DNA from: Miniphocaeibacter sp012841535
GTDB lineage: Bacteria; Bacillota; Clostridia; Tissierellales; Peptoniphilaceae
Length of the DNA: 47,274 bases
Reading direction: 5' to 3' (one strand)
NCBI RefSeq assembly: GCF_049274025.1
Contig: NZ_JBASRV010000021.1
In this document: piece after piece, positions 41,904 through 47,274 of the stretch
Layout: every line of letters begins with the position of its first letter
How positions within the stretch are numbered: position 1 is the first letter of the stretch
Made by a program: the position numbers and the translations under genes
The notes under the pieces: model-generated
The model's database searches: none
Told to the model about the DNA's origin: nothing
The model's input: the letters and a program-made list of their open reading frames with translations, nothing else

Positions 41904-42911
41904 TTATAAGGCTATAGTGGTGTCACGTTTTATTAGTTTAGGTGCTACCAAAATTTCCTTATTCTTTATTTTTTTATTCTCTATTTGGTCTATCAATAAA
42001 TTAGTTGCTTCTTTAGCTATTTCCATAGAATTCTGATCAACCGTTGTTAAATAAGGTTCTATAAACTCTGTCATATATAAATTATCATATCCTATTACAG
42101 AAATATCATCTGGTACATTTTTATTTTTTTCTCTAAACGCTTTTATAGCTCCATAAGCAGAAAGGTCATTAAAACAAAATGCTGCAGTTACCCCTTGCTC
42201 TAAAAGATACATCCCCGCTTCATATCCGCCTAAATAAGTGTAATTTCCATGAACTATATTTTCTGGTTTTAAATACAAACCTTCTTCCATAAATGAATTT
42301 AAAAATCCTGACAATCTCCTATTGGAATTAAATGTTCCCCTTGGTCCTATAACACAACCTATATTTCTATGTCCTAGTTCTAAAAGATACTTTCCTGCCA
42401 AATACCCGCCCTTTTCACTATCCCCAGATACTATATATGTGTTAGCATCTTCAGATACCCCAATAAATTCATCTAAATAAACTACTTTTAAGTTTCTTAA
42501 CCTTTTATTATTTTTAATATATTGGGCTATATTAATAGATACAACAAGTACACCATCTATTAAATTAGTTGCCAATAAATTCTTTTCAATGTCATCTAAA
42601 TTTTCAATATCATTTGAATTTATTAATATTACATTATAATTTCTTTTACTTGCATAAATATCAACATATTTAGCAATTTCAGGATAAAAGGGATTTGAAA
42701 TATCAGGAACTATTAAGGCTATTATCTTAGTATTTTGCATTACTAAACTTCTTGCTATTTTGTTTGGTACATAATTTAATTCTTCAGCAGATTTTAATAC
42801 CTTATCTCTAGTTTTTTTGGATATTTTAAAATCGGCATTATTTAACACCATCGATACAGTGGTTGTAGATACTCCAGCTTTTTTAGCCACATCTTTAATT
42901 GTTATTTTCAT
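41904..42911 (-). CDS. LacI-family regulator of the nucleoside/M20 operon
   Basis: 335 residues. The N-terminal LacI HTH (Thr-Ile-Lys-Asp-Val-Ala-Lys-Lys-Ala-Gly-Val-Ser-Thr-Thr-Thr-Val-Ser) and hinge helix (Pro-Asn-Lys-Ile-Ala-Arg-Ser-Leu) are followed by a periplasmic-binding-like sensor with Pro-Asp-Ile-Ser-Asn-Pro-Phe-Tyr and Ile-Gly-Tyr-Asp-Asn. The TAAAACGTTTTA palindrome occurs upstream of its own gene and twice upstream of the BMP operon, so it likely represses both. RbsR/PurR/CytR-like members respond to ribose, purines or nucleosides, matching an operon that imports and cleaves nucleosides; the true effector is unknown. Confidence 0.9.
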   Translation of the reverse strand: MKITIKDVAKKAGVSTTTVSMVLNNADFKISKKTRDKVLKSAEELNYVPNKIARSLVMQNTKIIALIVPDISNPFYPEIAKYVDIYASKRNYNVILINSNDIENLDDIEKNLLATNLIDGVLVVSINIAQYIKNNKRLRNLKVVYLDEFIGVSEDANTYIVSGDSEKGGYLAGKYLLELGHRNIGCVIGPRGTFNSNRRLSGFLNSFMEEGLYLKPENIVHGNYTYLGGYEAGMYLLEQGVTAAFCFNDLSAYGAIKAFREKNKNVPDDISVIGYDNLYMTEFIEPYLTTVDQNSMEIAKEATNLLIDQIENKKIKNKEILVAPKLIKRDTTIAL

Positions 42912-42923
42912 GTTAGCCTCTAT

Positions 42924-42935
42924 TAAAACGTTTTA
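42924..42935 (-). promoter_or_regulatory. LacI-type operator upstream of the regulator's own gene
   Basis: TAAAACGTTTTA, same palindrome as the two sites at 41822 and 41874, placed 13 bp before the lacI-type start codon. It points to autoregulation. Confidence 0.82.
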
Positions 42936-42989
42936 GTAAATTAATTATACTATATTTTTTTTATTTCTACAATAATAAATTATAATTAT

Positions 42990-43712
42990 TTAAACAAACA
43001 AACTATAGATTATGGGAATTAACAAGGCCGGTATGGAATTTCCAACCTTTATTTTATTTCCCCATATTAAATTTATACCTATGCAGAAAACCAAAGTTGC
43101 ACCAACCATAGATATATTATTAATTAATTCTGCCCCAATAAAATTGCCACTTAATATTGCAATTACAGTTATTATTCCTTGGTAGATAAACATAGGTATT
43201 GCTGCAAAAGCAACTCCTATTCCAAATAAGGAGCCATTAATCATAACAATGACAAAATCCAAGGCTCCCTTAGCCACCAGCATTGAATAATCTCCTGTAA
43301 GACCATTTTGTATTGAACCAACTATCCCCATGGCTCCTACACAAATTATTAACGAGGTATTTACGAAGCCATCTACAAAATAATTATCTTCTTTTTTATT
43401 GAATTTTCCCTTTATCCACTGCCCTAGTTTATAAATTTTATCTTCTATTTTCAATAATTCCCCTATAATAGTTCCAAGGGCAAGGGAAATTATTAACATC
43501 ATTGTTCCCTGGGTCTTAATATTATTTCCATCTATTACTAGCATATATTGTAAGGTTCCGGTAATTCCAATAAATAAAACCGCTATTCCTATTATTTTCA
43601 TAAGGCTCTCTTGAATATTTTTTGAAATTTTACGTCCAAAATATGTACCAAATATTCCCCCTAGAACTACTGAGGCTGTATTTATTATTGTCCCCAAATC
43701 TATCACTTCCAT
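42990..43712 (-). CDS. DUF554 membrane protein
   Basis: 240 residues with about seven hydrophobic helices. It starts with the DUF554 (YdfK/YqgA) pattern Leu-Gly-Thr-Ile-Ile-Asn-Thr-Ala-Ser-Val-Val-Leu-Gly-Gly. Other family features are Gly-Ala-Met-Gly-Ile-Val-Gly-Ser-Ile-Gln-Asn-Gly-Leu-Thr-Gly and Lys-Gly-Ala-Leu-Asp. The family is thought to be transporter-like but has no proven function. The start is uncertain: ATG 43712 has no ribosome site, while a TTG five codons later has GGAAG upstream. No partner genes are evident. Confidence 0.85.
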   Translation of the reverse strand: MEVIDLGTIINTASVVLGGIFGTYFGRKISKNIQESLMKIIGIAVLFIGITGTLQYMLVIDGNNIKTQGTMMLIISLALGTIIGELLKIEDKIYKLGQWIKGKFNKKEDNYFVDGFVNTSLIICVGAMGIVGSIQNGLTGDYSMLVAKGALDFVIVMINGSLFGIGVAFAAIPMFIYQGIITVIAILSGNFIGAELINNISMVGATLVFCIGINLIWGNKIKVGNSIPALLIPIIYSLFV

Positions 43713-43814
43713 TTAAAATAATAAGCTATTAATCATTTTAGTATATATCTTTAACGCATTAAAGTCAAAGACGGATTATTGGGAACCCTCCTTTAAATAT
43801 TTGACCCTATGTAT

Positions 43815-44645
43815 TTATAGTTTGTGAAATTTAGGATTCATCTTATTAAAGGTAGAAAAATACCTAAAGCCAATTTCCCTTAAAGTTTCTTTTGCCTTAT
43901 CTACTCCAAAACCTAAATCCTCTTCTTTATGGCTATCACTACCAATAGTAATAATCTCACCACCAAGGTCCCTGTATAGCTCTAAAATTTTAATAGATGG
44001 AGTTAGTCCATTTACCTTATATCTTACATTAGAGGTGTTAAATTCTAAACCCTTACCATCCCTTATAACAGTTTCTAATATTTTCTTGATTATATCCCTA
44101 TTATAATTAAACATATCTACTTCTTTGTCTAAATACCTTCTAATTAAATCCATATGGGCTAGACAGGAATATCCCTTAAAGTTTTCTACTACCTTAAACA
44201 TTTCTCCATAATATTCGTCATAACATTCTTCATCTGTTTTGCCCTTTTGAAACTCTCCTGTCCAAAATTCCATATCCCTAACTTGATGAATTGAAAGTAA
44301 AATAAAGTCCATAGGATATTTTCCCACTAATTTTTCATATTTATCTATTGTATGACCTTGTACTCCAAATTCTAAACCACTTTTAATATTGATTTTATTA
44401 TAATATTTGATTTGTAAATCTTCTATTTCTGCAAAATATTTTTCATAATTAACATTTCTAATTTCCTTACCCTTATGTATTTTAGGAGTTCCCTTATCGG
44501 TCCAATCTAGTTTTACCCCATAATCAACATGGTCTGTAAAGCAAATTTCCTTTAAACCTAAATTAATTGCATCTTTAACTACTTTTTCCATCGGATACCA
44601 AGAATCATCACTATAATCGGTATGTATATGGTAGTCTAATTTCAT
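43815..44645 (-). CDS. hisJ: Histidinol-phosphatase, PHP family (HisJ/HisK type)
   Basis: 276 residues of the PHP metallophosphoesterase family. Metal motifs are His-Ile-His-Thr-Asp-Tyr-Ser near the N-terminus, Cys-Phe-Thr-Asp-His-Val-Asp, Leu-Ser-Ile-His-Gln-Val, Cys-Leu-Ala-His-Met-Asp, and Gly-Ser-Asp-Ser-His at about residue 238. HisJ removes phosphate from histidinol phosphate. No other his genes are near, so a different phosphoester substrate is possible. GAGGTGG precedes ATG. Confidence 0.87.
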   Translation of the reverse strand: MKLDYHIHTDYSDDSWYPMEKVVKDAINLGLKEICFTDHVDYGVKLDWTDKGTPKIHKGKEIRNVNYEKYFAEIEDLQIKYYNKINIKSGLEFGVQGHTIDKYEKLVGKYPMDFILLSIHQVRDMEFWTGEFQKGKTDEECYDEYYGEMFKVVENFKGYSCLAHMDLIRRYLDKEVDMFNYNRDIIKKILETVIRDGKGLEFNTSNVRYKVNGLTPSIKILELYRDLGGEIITIGSDSHKEEDLGFGVDKAKETLREIGFRYFSTFNKMNPKFHKL

Positions 44646-44706
44646 AATCCACCTCTTTAAACCTATAATAATATTTATTATATATATTATACCTTACTAA
44701 AATACA

Positions 44707-44730
44707 AGCCGATGCTTATTTGCACCGGCT
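44707..44730 (-). terminator. Terminator after the 530-residue membrane protein gene
   Basis: Stem AGCCGATGC/GCACCGGCT with one mismatch and a six-base loop; on the minus strand TTGTATTTT follows. Confidence 0.7.
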
Positions 44731-44734
44731 AATT

Positions 44735-46327
44735 TTAATCTTCTATTGAAATAATATTAAACTGAGTTCCTAAATTTTCTCCAGTAATATTTAATTTATC
44801 ACCAATTTTTACAAATGGTAATTTAGTACTTGCCTTTATTGGAGCTACAAATACCAGCTCACTTCCATCAGCCCTAATGAAATAACTAGTATTTCCCTCT
44901 ATTGTAACAGGATAGATTTCCCTTACTGTTATTTCCATATCCTCCAAGGCCGATTCATCTATTTCCCTGTCTATATTAGTTGAGTCATAAATAGCCAGGG
45001 CCTGTTCTATTGTACTTCCTGTTGCAACATTCTGGTAGTTTTGTGCATCAATAAAAGCAAAGGTCTTAATTAGTCCGGCATTATCCTTTAATGAAAGAAA
45101 ATAAGTTGGTCTGTTATACAGATTAATTAAAATTGGGAAGGTGGCATTATAGCCTTTTTCCTGTACTGCACCTTCTGCTGAAGCCATTGCCGATTGTTCA
45201 TCTGCTGATGATACAGGGAAGAACTTAGTCTCCTTAGTCCTCATATTAATAAGTACAAAGCCTATATTAGACTCATCTGCTAAAACAGAAGTAATTCCAG
45301 TATAAAGATAAATATCATTTCCTAGAGAAAGGTAATTGTATCCATCAGTTGGCTCAGTAACTCCTTTTTGTCCAATATATTGGTTAATAAAACCTCCCTG
45401 TAACCTTCCATTCCAAGTAAGCTGTTCAAGAACCCTATCAGCTGAATAAACCCTGTCTATCCACTCTGGAACCTCTCCTACCTTATATCTATTGGTGTCC
45501 CCTGTAACTGCATCAACAACTATAACGGAATTTGCATCCATTCCTCCAATTAAACCAACAGTAGGCTTTACAGTAGAACCTACCCAGTATGGATGGCCTT
45601 TATCATCAGTTTCAAAATTTATTTCATCTATTAAGGCTGTCGGGTATTTAAAACGCATATGTCTTTTAATATCCCTTGAAAATTTATCGGAAAAAGAATA
45701 CTTAATTGGCTTCTCCAATTTTTTTAACTCTACCTCTTGGTCTACCATATCTACAGATATATAATATGGAATTCCATTTCTATTGTTTTTTATCCACTTA
45801 ATAATATCGGAATAAATTAAAGGGGTATTTCTTACAGGCTTACCATTAACTGTAGCCTGACTGTAAGTTTGGTCAATATCATATTGGGAAACTAAATCTT
45901 CAATTTCCCCCATTTTTCTAGAGCCTAACTTAACTGCCGTGTCCCTATCTACAACAGGAATTCTATCAAAGTCAACCTGCTCCACGTCTTCACTAAAAAC
46001 TCCCTCTTCCTTCTTTAAAATATTGGCATATTTTCTTGCATGAAAGGGAACTAGAGAAAACAAGTTCATAATAAGGTAAACTCCCCAAGCTACTACTAAT
46101 ATTCCAATTCCAAATTTTGAAAATTTAAAAGCATCCTTCTTATTTCTTGTGTAAAATACATAATAGGACAACAAAAAAATTATAACTACTACTGTTAAGA
46201 ACATATAAAAATCAATAGAATATAAATTAATTGGTGGCAAATAAATATAGAACACAAGAAAGGAAATAACCAAGGCAATTACCGTTGCCAGTAAAAAATT
46301 GTTTTTAATATTAAATTTACTTTTCAT
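44735..46327 (-). CDS. Large membrane-anchored protein of unknown function
   Basis: 530 residues. The N-terminus has three membrane helices (about 12-32, 38-58 and 72-92), then a long soluble, probably extracytoplasmic, region. There, repeated segments alternate beta-rich and charged parts (Gly-Gly-Met-Asp-Ala-Asn-Ser-Val-Ile-Val-Val-Asp-Ala-Val-Thr-Gly, Asn-Gly-Arg-Leu-Gln-Gly-Gly-Phe-Ile-Asn, a late OB-like Ile-Gly-Asp-Lys-Leu-Asn-Ile). Parts read like PepSY-type repeats, but I do not recognise the family. TGAGGT precedes the ATG. Immediately upstream lies the first unit of the small-RNA array, transcribed towards the opposite strand. Confidence 0.7.
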   Translation of the reverse strand: MKSKFNIKNNFLLATVIALVISFLVFYIYLPPINLYSIDFYMFLTVVVIIFLLSYYVFYTRNKKDAFKFSKFGIGILVVAWGVYLIMNLFSLVPFHARKYANILKKEEGVFSEDVEQVDFDRIPVVDRDTAVKLGSRKMGEIEDLVSQYDIDQTYSQATVNGKPVRNTPLIYSDIIKWIKNNRNGIPYYISVDMVDQEVELKKLEKPIKYSFSDKFSRDIKRHMRFKYPTALIDEINFETDDKGHPYWVGSTVKPTVGLIGGMDANSVIVVDAVTGDTNRYKVGEVPEWIDRVYSADRVLEQLTWNGRLQGGFINQYIGQKGVTEPTDGYNYLSLGNDIYLYTGITSVLADESNIGFVLINMRTKETKFFPVSSADEQSAMASAEGAVQEKGYNATFPILINLYNRPTYFLSLKDNAGLIKTFAFIDAQNYQNVATGSTIEQALAIYDSTNIDREIDESALEDMEITVREIYPVTIEGNTSYFIRADGSELVFVAPIKASTKLPFVKIGDKLNITGENLGTQFNIISIED

Positions 46328-46358
46328 TTATAACCTCACTAAGTTTTATGTACATATC

Positions 46359-46396
46359 TTTAAGAATATTTTAAGTAAAATACTGTATATTAATAA
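46359..46396 (+). promoter_or_regulatory. Promoter and direct-repeat site of unit 1
   Basis: TTTAAG at 46359-46364 and 46370-46375 (11-bp period), then 15 bp and a weak -10 TAATAA (46391-46396). The site lies in the 5' leader of the divergent 530-residue gene, so regulation could be shared. Confidence 0.5.
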
Positions 46397-46402
46397 CATA
46401 AA

Positions 46403-46468
46403 GATAAAACTTTTTTTCATATTATCTTCCTTTTTAATAAAAGAGATGGGTGCTAATCCCATCTTTTT
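46403..46468 (+). ncRNA. Predicted small RNA, unit 1 (diverged member)
   Basis: Predicted about 66 nt from a start about seven bases after the -10 to the T run. It carries TTTTTTTCAT...ATCTTCCTTTTT, complementary to AAGGAAG-N5-ATG-AAAAAAA, a generic translation start. The terminator is AGATGGG/CCCATCT (46444-46450 / 46458-46464) with TTTTT. Stem sequence differs from the other three units but the layout is the same. Confidence 0.55.
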
Positions 46469-46566
46469 ATATTTTCAAAGTTAAAACTACAATATTTAAA
46501 TAACTTATTACTTTAAATATATACCCAATTTCAACAAAAAATCTAATATTAATATTTTGTTAATAT

Positions 46567-46604
46567 TTTAAGAATTATTTAAGCCTTTTAATGTAATATA
46601 TAGT
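46567..46604 (+). promoter_or_regulatory. Promoter and direct-repeat site of unit 2
   Basis: TTTAAG at 46567-46572 and 46578-46583, 15 bp, then TATAGT (46599-46604). The block around the two TTTAAG repeats is nearly identical in units 2, 3 and 4. Confidence 0.6.
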
Positions 46605-46610
46605 TAAAGT

Positions 46611-46674
46611 TAATAAACTTTTTCATATACAACTTCCTTTTAAAAAAAAGACGAGATTTATTTCTCGTCTTTTT
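46611..46674 (+). ncRNA. Predicted small RNA, unit 2
   Basis: About 64 nt. The single-stranded part TTTTTCATATACAACTTCC is complementary to GGAAG...ATG-AAAAA. The terminator stem is AAAAGACGAGA/TCTCGTCTTTT (46646-46656 / 46663-46673). The start site is inferred from the -10 position. Confidence 0.6.
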
Positions 46675-46722
46675 ATGTTAACATATAAGTAAAAATATTA
46701 ATATAATATTTTTTTCTAATAT

Positions 46723-46760
46723 TTTAAGAATTATTTAAGCTTCTTGTAGTAATATATAAT
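46723..46760 (+). promoter_or_regulatory. Promoter and direct-repeat site of unit 3
   Basis: TTTAAG at 46723-46728 and 46734-46739, 15 bp, then a perfect TATAAT (46755-46760). Confidence 0.65.
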
Positions 46761-46766
46761 CAAAGT

Positions 46767-46829
46767 TAATAAACTTTTTCATATACAAACTTCCTTTTTA
46801 AGAAGACGAGATTCATCTCTCGTCTTTTT
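46767..46829 (+). ncRNA. Predicted small RNA, unit 3
   Basis: About 63 nt. It has the same CATATACAAACTTCCTT segment, then the stem AAGACGAGA/TCTCGTCTT (46803-46811 / 46818-46826) with TTTTT. Compensating loop changes relative to units 2 and 4 leave the stem intact. Confidence 0.65.
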
Positions 46830-46865
46830 ACGTGTTTTAAAAATAAATATTAAAAATAATTATAT

Positions 46866-46903
46866 TTTAAGAATTATTTAAGTTTTTTAGAGTAATATAT
46901 AAT
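46866..46903 (+). promoter_or_regulatory. Promoter and direct-repeat site of unit 4
   Basis: TTTAAG at 46866-46871 and 46877-46882, 15 bp, then a perfect TATAAT (46898-46903). Confidence 0.65.
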
Positions 46904-46909
46904 TAAAGA

Positions 46910-46970
46910 AATAAACTTTTTCATATACAAACTTCCTTCTTAAAAGACGAGATTTACTTCTCGTCTTTTT
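46910..46970 (+). ncRNA. Predicted small RNA, unit 4
   Basis: About 61 nt. It shares TTTTTCATATACAAACTTCC with unit 3, then the stem AAAAGACGAGA/TCTCGTCTTTT (46942-46952 / 46959-46969) and TTTTT. It is the last unit before the terminator of the CWB2 gene. Confidence 0.65.
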
Positions 46971-46990
46971 ATTTGTCTAAAAATCCTAAA

Positions 46991-47026
46991 AAAATCTCCC
47001 TTGTAATACTACAAAGGAGATTTTTT
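46991..47026. terminator. Terminator of the CWB2 gene
   Basis: Stem AAAATCTCC/GGAGATTTT (46991-46999 / 47016-47024) with inner TTGTA/TACAA pairing and T runs on both strands, about 40 bp beyond the CWB2 stop. Confidence 0.85.
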
Positions 47027-47066
47027 ATTTCCTAAAGATTTACTTCTTAAAATCTTCAATATTTAA

Positions 47067-47274
47067 TTATCTGTTACCAAGTACATAGTCCATAACAACA
47101 TCTGGAACATTGTTACTTCTAGATAATACTATTGGATAACCGTTCTTAGCTGCATATGGTGCCCCAACTATAGCATCTGGGAATACTTCTCCACTTGCTA
47201 TTACTGCATGTTTTGGTTTTACATATACTTGTTCTGCTACTAGTACAGATGTTTCATATCTGTCAGCACCGGCT
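47067..47274 (-). CDS. Cell-wall-binding repeat 2 (CWB2) protein, C-terminal fragment
   Basis: The last 69 codons of a minus-strand gene that begins beyond the window. The fragment reads Gly-Ala-Asp-Arg-Tyr-Glu-Thr-Ser-Val, then Ala-Val-Ile-Ala-Ser-Gly-Glu-Val-Phe-Pro-Asp-Ala-Ile-Val-Gly-Ala-Pro, then Pro-Ile-Val-Leu. This is the diagnostic pattern of the CWB2 repeat (PF04122), which anchors secreted proteins non-covalently to cell-wall polymers, as in clostridial S-layer proteins. Such modules usually come in threes, so the full protein is probably a secreted wall protein with an enzyme or adhesin domain outside the window. Confidence 0.92.
   Translation of the reverse strand, partial: AGADRYETSVLVAEQVYVKPKHAVIASGEVFPDAIVGAPYAAKNGYPIVLSRSNNVPDVVMDYVLGNR

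Larger units (their letters stand above)
46346..46975 (+). repeat. Array of four tandem small-RNA-like units
   Basis: Four head-to-tail units with -10 boxes at about 46391, 46599, 46755 and 46898. Each has TTTAAG-N5-TTTAAG, 15 bp, a -10 hexamer, a segment CATATAC(A)AACTTCCTT or similar, and a GACGAGA/TCTCGTC-type hairpin with TTTTT. Units 2-4 share most bases; unit 1 is diverged but keeps every element. No credible protein gene is present in 46421-47066. Confidence 0.75.

Noticed and set aside
46346..46924. Minus-strand frames of 24, 12, 15 and 16 codons starting Met-Lys-Lys with good ribosome sites (ATG at 46420, 46626, 46782, 46924)
   Set aside because: Only the start region is conserved; after about five codons the frames diverge in sequence and length. 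The promoter, anti-SD segment and terminator on the + strand explain the conservation better. Kept as a competing model in the findings.
46346..46975. CRISPR array
   Set aside because: Units are 140-210 bp apart with promoters and terminators; there are no short identical repeats with unique spacers and no cas genes.

Overview
The window is AT-rich DNA, roughly 30% G+C, from a Gram-positive low-G+C Firmicute. It is probably an anaerobic member of the Clostridia/Tissierellia. Supporting markers are dlt genes for D-alanylation of teichoic acid, a Bce-type peptide-antibiotic module, mannose-family PTS genes, queH, a BMP-type nucleoside ABC transporter, a CWB2 cell-wall-binding protein and AGGAGG-type ribosome binding sites. 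No tRNA, rRNA or CRISPR array was found. Both ends cut genes: dltB on the left and a CWB2 protein on the right.

Layout. (1) 1-3009: end of a dlt operon (dltB, dltC and a dltX-like microprotein too short for routine gene calling), then a glycosyltransferase and a UDP-GlcNAc 2-epimerase-like gene. (2) 3008-5548: a frameshifted pdxR facing pdxS, with no pdxT. (3) 5596-10183: a complete BceRS-BceAB set, followed by yajC. (4) 10563-20036: an amino-sugar locus. Convergent operons encode a mannose-family PTS (IIB-IIC-IID-IIA), a formamidase, and agaS-nagA-lacC-lacD-gntR. Together they give a full route N-acetylgalactosamine -> GalNAc-6-P -> GalN-6-P -> tagatose-6-P -> tagatose-1,6-bisP -> triose phosphates. 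A shared 21-bp sequence sits outside the two converging operons. (5) 20104-31519: queH, tandem DUF6572 genes, a membrane-anchored permuted NlpC/P60 protein, lipA with two tandem lipoate ligases, a NimA-like flavoprotein, nudC with an XRE regulator, a His-rich P1B-4 metal ATPase, a decayed XRE copy and a nitroreductase. (6) 31586-32960: a decayed insertion sequence with a frameshifted transposase and elaborate stem-loops. (7) 33104-42935: a LacI-controlled operon for nucleoside import and cleavage (BMP lipoprotein, ATPase, two permeases, nucleoside hydrolase), extended by two M20 amidohydrolases and a GATase1-like protein. (8) 42990-47274: DUF554, a HisJ-type PHP phosphatase, a large membrane protein, a small-RNA array and the CWB2 gene.

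The most interesting element is the non-coding stretch 46346-46975. It holds four tandem units on the + strand. Each has a TTTAAG-N5-TTTAAG direct repeat (11-bp period, typical of OmpR/PhoB-family response-regulator sites), a -10 box 15 bp further on, a stretch complementary to a Shine-Dalgarno plus AUG-AAA-AA start region, and a strong terminator. I read this as a family of four small RNAs of about 61-66 nt that target translation initiation regions. Promoter starts and RNA ends are inferred from sequence only.
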